NCBI GenBank assembly: GCA_028717985.1
Contig: JAQUMS010000009.1
Coordinates: forward strand, 1-12,707
DNA: 12,707 nt
Direction of reading: 5' to 3'
From: Candidatus Omnitrophota bacterium
GTDB taxonomy: Bacteria; Omnitrophota; Gorgyraeia; Gygaellales; Profunditerraquicolaceae
Of the stretch, positions 11,301 to 12,707 are shown in pieces (the first letter of the stretch is position 1; each line of letters opens with the position of its first letter). The position numbers and the translations under genes were made by a program. The notes beneath the pieces were generated by a model. It was not told where the DNA came from. It worked only from the letters and a program-made list of their open reading frames with translations, and did not search any database.

Positions 11301-12706
11301 CCGGGGATTTGGCGCGTAATCCTGAAAAGAAAATTTTCGCCGCATTGTTTTCCGCCAGTACTTTGGGAGAGTTTGAGTTAAACGAGCTTCGCGGTGTCGA
11401 AAATACCGTTTCTGCGGTTAATATGGTTTCCGGGGACCAGCGTGCGAATTCCGTGGCTGGCGCCGTTGGTTCCCGGGAAGTTTTAGATAAGGACTTTCGG
11501 CAGGAAGAAATCAGGGGAGAATCGCGGGAAAAGAAAATTATTGAAACGATGGGCGTGTTCCGCGAAATTATAAGGCCTCACCTGAAAAACAGCGATGATC
11601 CGGATGTGAAAGAATTGGCGGAAATACTTATTGGTTTGGATGGTGAACTTCAAAATAAATTTTTTATTATGATCAAAAACGTGAAAGACAAAAAACGTCT
11701 TACAAAAGAATTCATTCGCACCGCTTTGCTTAAATTTATCACGTTTGAGTTGATTTCCGCCCATTCGATACTTCAGTCCGCAGGCAATAAAACGCCGGGT
11801 AAGCCTTTGGCCCGCGAAACAGCCGCAAAAATCCTTCGTGATCCAAAGCAGGTAATGAGCCTTGATTCCGTATATGACGCGATACGCACCCGGAAATTAT
11901 CCGGGTTCGGTATGAGAAATTATTCAGAAACGGCCATGGTTATATACAGATACTGGGTGCGTACAGTGACTGAAATTTATCTTGCAACCGAACAGATCGT
12001 GGAAGGAAAAGAAGATATTCAACGGCATTATTTCCGGGTAATCCCGTCTCTGGTTTATCTTATGAGAAATCTGGATGCCGCGGCCCGCGTGAACGAGGAA
12101 ATGCAATTTGTTTTTATTATTCATGATGACCCTGTCATTGCGCGCGCGGCGGAAGAGTTCTGCGGAAGATTATTGGCATATACTCAGGCGCACTGGGGAG
12201 CTCTTAAGGATGTAATCCTGACCACGGGAAAAGACGGCAATCCCGAACTGCTCATCGTTTCGGATATAAAAAATCAAACGGTACGGGGAAATTTATCAGC
12301 CGGTATCGTGAACCTTCCGGTAATCACGTGGGTTCAGTACAGCCGGCTTGGCAGTGCCGAGATGAAAGAAAAGCTTGCGCATGGGGTGAGCGTTATTTAT
12401 TCAGTAGATGCTGAAGAGATCGCGTATATGATCAAGGTATTGATATCTCATAAAGCGTTTTTGAAATTTCTCGCCTTGGTTGAACAATCAGGCATGTCTT
12501 TGGATGAAGAACAGGGATTTGTCCGCGCGATCGCGATGACGAACCGTTTTAGCTCGATCTCGGATGATCTGAACGCCGGGGGCAGGGAATTGGCACAGGG
12601 ATGTCGTTATTTCATGGCGCAGGGGCGACCCGGTGATTTTCGAATTCCCGCCGGAAAACCCGTAATAGAAAAGGATGTAAAACCTATTGCGCAACCTATA
12701 AAGCCT
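2..12706 (+). CDS. Internal part of a giant multidomain protein (4,235 codons, both ends outside window)
   Basis: One reading frame is open from the first complete codon to the last, with no stop in 4,235 codons. No start can be assigned because the first residues (DEV) are already the tail of a repeat unit. The visible part is about 465 kDa. In order it has 18 HTH-like repeats, a zinc ribbon, a pair of longer helical repeats, several unrecognised helical or mixed domains joined by charged or proline-rich linkers, two winged-helix-like modules and a receiver-like domain. I see no signal peptide, no convincing membrane helix and no enzyme signature, so a cytoplasmic location is the simplest guess. 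Codon use looks uniform throughout. Absence of in-frame TGA argues for the standard code. The continuous frame rules out separate genes or an operon here. Function is unknown; a nucleic-acid-binding scaffold is an inference from the repeats and zinc ribbon. Being a real coding frame is near certain, because protein repeats persist along it. Confidence 0.97.
2357..3505 (+). repeat. Eroded part of HTH-like repeat array, units 13-18
   Basis: The same module continues but diverges. The core Gly is at residues 809, 875, 936, 1002, 1061 and 1125, so spacing loosens to 65, 66, 61, 66, 59 and 64. Units start at about nt 2357, 2567, 2771, 2948, 3137 and 3326. Unit 13 keeps the Gly-Ser-Tyr and Ala-Ala core but has lost the Tyr-Pro end (it reads FP). 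Units 14 and 16 keep Tyr-Pro but have Gly-Asn-Phe or Gly-Asp-Phe cores. Units 15, 17 and 18 lack the Tyr-Pro end. The basic LR linker between units is mostly gone after unit 13. Units 14+15 resemble 16+17 as a pair. After unit 18 a short LPEYP stretch near residue 1193 may be the remnant of a further unit. Boundaries within this part are approximate. Confidence 0.75.
2567..3325 (+). repeat. Two-unit higher-order duplication in the array (units 14-15 and 16-17)
   Basis: Unit 14 (from residue 856) and unit 16 (from residue 983) align without gaps over 54 residues with 19 identities by hand count. Both carry L-D, R-I-V-x-E-E-x-G, F-x-K, R-L, F-V and a Tyr-Pro near the end. Units 15 and 17 share G-D-Y-Q-x-A/T followed by a Leu-rich helix and a Y-N/G-I segment. 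Core-glycine offsets are 127 residues (875 to 1002) and 125 residues (936 to 1061). The simplest reading is that a two-repeat block was duplicated after these units had diverged from the rest of the array. Block 1 is about nt 2567-2947 and block 2 about 2948-3325. Confidence 0.65.
3506..3661 (+). other. Linker between HTH-like array and zinc ribbon
   Basis: Residues 1169-1220. The sequence is polar and charged, with a short aromatic stretch (MQWFF) at its start and a Lys/Arg/Glu-rich end. It matches no domain I know. An LPEYP segment near residue 1193 followed by a basic run resembles the ends of the upstream repeats, so part of the linker may be a shortened nineteenth unit. Confidence 0.5.
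3662..3781 (+). other. TFIIB/TFB-like zinc ribbon domain
   Basis: Residues 1221-1260. Four cysteines, C1232, C1235, C1250 and C1253 (codons at 3695, 3704, 3749 and 3758), form CX2C-X14-CX2C. The first knuckle reads CPDCGG and the second CESCGLV, with an aromatic residue before the third Cys. This is the zinc-ribbon pattern, and the CGLV ending is typical of the N-terminal ribbon of archaeal TFB and eukaryotic TFIIB, which contacts RNA polymerase. About 25 residues downstream comes a charged KETGKP stretch and then TLGKII, loosely recalling the linker after the ribbon in TFB, but I do not see the two cyclin folds that should follow. These are the only paired CX2C knuckles I found in the visible protein. 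Zinc binding is very likely; polymerase or nucleic-acid contact is inferred. Other small zinc-ribbon families could give the same pattern. Confidence 0.8.
3782..4345 (+). other. Unrecognised alpha/beta domain after the zinc ribbon
   Basis: Residues 1261-1448. It begins with a helical half (residues about 1283-1335, including TLGKIISNRLIDEII), then alternating hydrophobic segments typical of beta strands (around VSYIGTIMV, GSVEID, SILTVVVE and FKASLTM), and ends in a helix rich in Glu and Arg. The strand-loop-strand pattern suggests a small beta-sheet domain with flanking helices. I do not recognise the family and see no catalytic motif. The tight spacing to the zinc ribbon suggests the two may fold or act together. 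Confidence 0.5.
4346..4513 (+). other. Low-complexity linker with a DGG motif
   Basis: Residues 1449-1504. The stretch is rich in Gly, Ser, Thr, Lys and Asp, with no predicted fold. It contains YDGGN (residues 1487-1491), a short motif seen again as NDGGD at 3036-3040 and FDGGN at 3331-3335, always in linker-like sequence. It separates the post-ribbon domain from the paired helical repeats. Confidence 0.5.
4514..4777 (+). repeat. Second repeat family, copy A (88 residues)
   Basis: Residues 1505-1592. It is mostly helical. Key positions are the opening D-P-x-E with Ala-Ala, then W1526-E, F-Y, an Arg-Arg pair, E-Y-L, I-S, I-G and a late W-I followed by N-I and A-L. Hand alignment with copy B (residues 1659-1749) gives 33 identities over 88 aligned residues with one 3-residue gap. 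It differs from the 65-residue array: no Gly-Asp-Tyr core and no Tyr-Pro end. I do not recognise the family; its role is unknown. Confidence 0.8.
4778..4975 (+). other. Charged spacer between the two second-family repeats
   Basis: Residues 1593-1658. The first half is very rich in Arg, Glu and Gln (for example SRQEREKRERQ) and could form a single long helix or short coiled coil. The second half is polar with Gly and Thr and probably flexible. There is no domain signature. Confidence 0.55.
4976..5248 (+). repeat. Second repeat family, copy B (91 residues)
   Basis: Residues 1659-1749. The landmarks of copy A recur in the same order: N-P-x-E with Ala-Ala, W1680-E, F-Y, Arg-Arg, E-Y-L, I-S, I-G, W-I, N-I and A-L. 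A 3-residue insertion sits in the loop before the late Trp. The conserved Trp, Tyr and Leu positions look like the buried core of a small helical bundle. The two copies differ enough that the duplication must be old. Confidence 0.8.
5249..5620 (+). other. Long basic linker
   Basis: Residues 1750-1873. The stretch is dominated by Lys, Ser, Gly, Arg and Pro, with a net positive charge in its middle (residues about 1779-1820) and few hydrophobic clusters, so it is probably disordered. A short helical stretch rich in Gln, Arg and Leu follows near residues 1835-1858. No domain is recognised. Positive charge beside HTH-like and zinc-ribbon domains would suit non-specific nucleic-acid contact, but this is inference only. 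Confidence 0.5.
5621..6151 (+). other. Unrecognised helical region
   Basis: Residues 1874-2050. Two helical blocks are split by a polar spacer (residues about 1936-1962, rich in Glu, Lys and Gln). The second block contains EWKPREAG (from residue 1986) and ends with a helix closing LRN at 2031-2033. This part resembles residues 2479-2520, which start EWRPRTVG and also end LRN, so a third, very divergent repeat family is possible. No function can be assigned. Confidence 0.45.
6152..6295 (+). other. Polar linker
   Basis: Residues 2051-2098. The stretch is rich in Glu, Lys, Ser and Met, with no clear secondary-structure pattern, and joins two helical regions. Nothing else is seen in it. Confidence 0.4.
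6296..7261 (+). other. Unrecognised mixed domain: helical, then aromatic-rich, then beta-rich
   Basis: Residues 2099-2420. The first part (to about 2225) is helical and includes KLGFSPTEMSGLL followed by a Leu/Ile-rich helix. The middle (about 2229-2310) is unusually rich in Tyr, Phe and Trp. The last part (about 2341-2410) alternates hydrophobic and charged residues like beta strands (EINYIIF, ALFSIAV, FAVWFKIL) and ends with a His/Met-rich loop, MDKFPMHHIMP. The His cluster could bind a metal, but no known site is recognised. This could be two or three domains; I cannot name any of them. Confidence 0.4.
7391..7570 (+). other. Small helical module with EWRPR motif
   Basis: Residues 2464-2523. 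It is a short helical module lying between a Glu-rich linker (2421-2463) and a proline-rich linker. It carries Trp at 2467, then EWRPRTVGEIV and a closing LYLRN. It resembles residues 1986-2033 in its opening EW-basic-PR-x-x-G and closing LRN, over similar lengths. The homology is tentative; there is no function to suggest. Confidence 0.4.
7571..7687 (+). other. Proline-rich linker
   Basis: Residues 2524-2562. There is a high density of Pro, Ala, Ser and Val (for example PVDPAPMPVQ), typical of an extended flexible tether. It marks the boundary between the central domains and the C-terminal half of the visible protein. Confidence 0.65.
7754..7966 (+). other. Winged-helix-like module 1 (tentative)
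   Basis: Residues 2585-2655. A hydrophobic helix (IITTVLLILN) is followed by a second helix and by ALGILTENGIVTG, then a short charged turn ending EGRYYA. The pattern of a recognition-like helix, then L-x-x-x-G-I/L-I/V-T-G and a beta hairpin, is common in winged-helix DNA-binding domains. It lines up with residues 3711-3768 of the same protein over about 58 residues, starting V-S/T-L-L/V and ending G-I/L-V/I-T-G. Neither copy matches a specific family that I recognise. The hydrophobic helix is too short for a membrane span. Confidence 0.4.
7967..9121 (+). other. Long helical region without recognised domain
   Basis: Residues 2656-3040. It is almost entirely helical in pattern. The first half has a charged helix near 2738-2768 that could form a coiled coil. 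HEARE at 2903-2907 superficially recalls the HExxH zinc-protease motif but has Glu in place of the second His. The last third has aromatic helices (around MYRYLVGFMI, residue 2981 on). The region ends with the DGG linker motif at 3037-3039. No family can be named. Confidence 0.35.
9122..9601 (+). other. Unrecognised helical domain with HTH-like stretch
   Basis: Residues 3041-3200. It contains a helix-turn-helix-like stretch at about 3091-3114 (FLSRRIAEEIGIGQKMV), followed by a basic helix. An aromatic, hydrophobic stretch near 3159-3175 (ALLAFAGLFEFFW) is too short and too interrupted for a confident membrane helix. The HTH resemblance is weak and unsupported by a second copy. Confidence 0.3.
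9602..10024 (+). other. Ser/Val linker, small alpha/beta module and DGG linker
   Basis: Residues 3201-3341. A Ser/Val-rich linker (3205-3220, encoded by a locally C-rich stretch) leads to a small module (about 3237-3328). This module has a hydrophobic helix, an acidic helix (DELDPFEIASLL), a basic strand (QITVKNNKYQVRR) and a closing GFTVTD strand. FDGGN then starts a Pro/Gly linker. No family is recognised. Confidence 0.35.
10025..10800 (+). other. Unrecognised helical domain ending in a charged helix
   Basis: Residues 3342-3600. The sequence is helical throughout with regular Leu/Ile spacing. The C-terminal part (about 3511-3590) is dense in Lys and Glu, with VSKKKLRKEERELV followed by an acidic helix, and may form a coiled coil. 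It may form an alpha-helical repeat, but I could not define a period. It joins the next domain through an acidic polar stretch. No function is suggested. Confidence 0.35.
10802..11131 (+). other. Helical region upstream of winged-helix-like module 2
   Basis: Residues 3601-3710. It opens with a Trp-rich segment (three Trp within 3608-3627). LNDSSLQGALIRLIRKGVYL (about 3643-3662) has the helix, helix, L-x-x-x-G-V-Y layout of a winged-helix half and could be a further divergent copy. An FYPG motif at 3673-3676 recalls the Tyr-Pro end of the N-terminal repeats, but I judge that to be chance. Confidence 0.3.
11132..11341 (+). other. Winged-helix-like module 2 (tentative)
   Basis: Residues 3711-3780. 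A Leu-rich helix (MVRLLVLLGL) is followed by LTKEEIVRIL, then a helix starting LPDFDVRVSRL and the wing-like GLITGD, with a basic stretch at the end. The layout (helix, turn, LTxEEI helix, recognition helix, L-x-x-x-G-L-I) is that of a winged helix. It is a better example than module 1, to which it aligns over about 58 residues with a 2-residue length difference. DNA binding is inferred from layout only. Confidence 0.45.
11342..12100 (+). other. Linker plus unrecognised helical domain
   Basis: Residues 3781-4033. A polar linker rich in Val, Gly, Ser, Asn and Arg (about 3798-3842) precedes a helical domain (about 3843-4033). The domain has regular amphipathic helices (KKIIETMGVFREII, ELAEILIGL, FIRTALLKFITFELI) and a Tyr/Trp-rich helix near 3937-3953. 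It leads directly into the receiver-like domain, so it may be its helical partner. No family is recognised. Confidence 0.35.
12101..12451 (+). other. Degenerate response-regulator receiver-like domain (tentative)
   Basis: Residues 4034-4150, about the normal receiver length. A hydrophobic strand (FVFII) ends in His-Asp-Asp-Pro, with the acidic pair at D4042/D4043. Next come a helix, a second strand (VILTT), and ELLIVSD with D4088. The 45-46 residue step from the acidic pair to D4088 equals that from Asp13/Asp12 to Asp57 in CheY. PVITWV then matches the fourth strand and GVSVIYSVDAEEI the fifth strand and last helix. The conserved Thr/Ser after strand 4 and the Lys of strand 5 are not at their expected places, so classical phosphorylation switching is doubtful. 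A pseudo-receiver or another Rossmann-like fold is possible. Confidence 0.35.
12452..12706 (+). other. Helical extension and Pro/Lys-rich linker leaving the window
   Basis: Residues 4151-4235. A helix (FLKFLALV) and an acidic turn are followed by a segment with NAGGRE (4191-4196) and then a Pro/Lys-rich stretch (KDVKPIAQPIKP). The composition matches the interdomain linkers elsewhere in the protein. There is no stop codon, so further domains should follow. Confidence 0.6.
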
Positions 12707-12707
12707 C

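Overview
The window is the inside of one giant gene. Reading the + strand in codons that begin at position 2, I translated every line and found no stop codon up to the last complete codon at 12704-12706. That is 4,235 sense codons, about 465 kDa of protein, with neither the start nor the end of the gene inside the window. There is no intergenic DNA, RNA gene, promoter or terminator to annotate. The content is the domain architecture of this one protein, so the features below are domains. Residue numbers count from the first complete codon (residue n = nucleotides 3n-1 to 3n+1).

Layout: (1) Residues 4-1168 are an array of 18 tandem modules of about 65 residues, each carrying a motif like the first half of a Fis-type helix-turn-helix. 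Units 1-13 are regularly spaced; 14-18 are eroded and include a duplicated pair. (2) Residues 1221-1260 hold a single CX2C-X14-CX2C zinc ribbon ending CGLV, like the TFIIB/TFB N-terminal ribbon. It is followed by an unrecognised alpha/beta domain. (3) Residues 1505-1749 contain two copies of a different 88-91 residue helical module around a charged spacer. (4) Residues 1750-2560 alternate basic or proline-rich linkers with helical and mixed domains I cannot name. (5) Residues 2585-2655 and 3711-3780 look like two divergent winged-helix-like modules, with mostly helical sequence between them. (6) Residues 4034-4150 have the layout of a response-regulator receiver, but lack the usual Thr and Lys. 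A Pro/Lys-rich linker then runs out of the window.

Organism: a continuous frame of more than 12.7 kb with many small domains and low-complexity linkers, at moderate GC, fits the giant genes known from Omnitrophota (former OP3, for example Velamenicoccus) and some other uncultured bacteria. This is inference; no marker gene is present. The absence of any in-frame TGA fits the standard bacterial code.

Working idea: if the HTH-like array, zinc ribbon and winged helices are real, this is a giant multivalent nucleic-acid-binding or scaffolding protein. I saw no glycosidase, glycosyltransferase, adhesin, secretion signal or convincing membrane segment in this part, so it does not look like the surface or cell-wall type of giant protein. 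The missing ends could change that.
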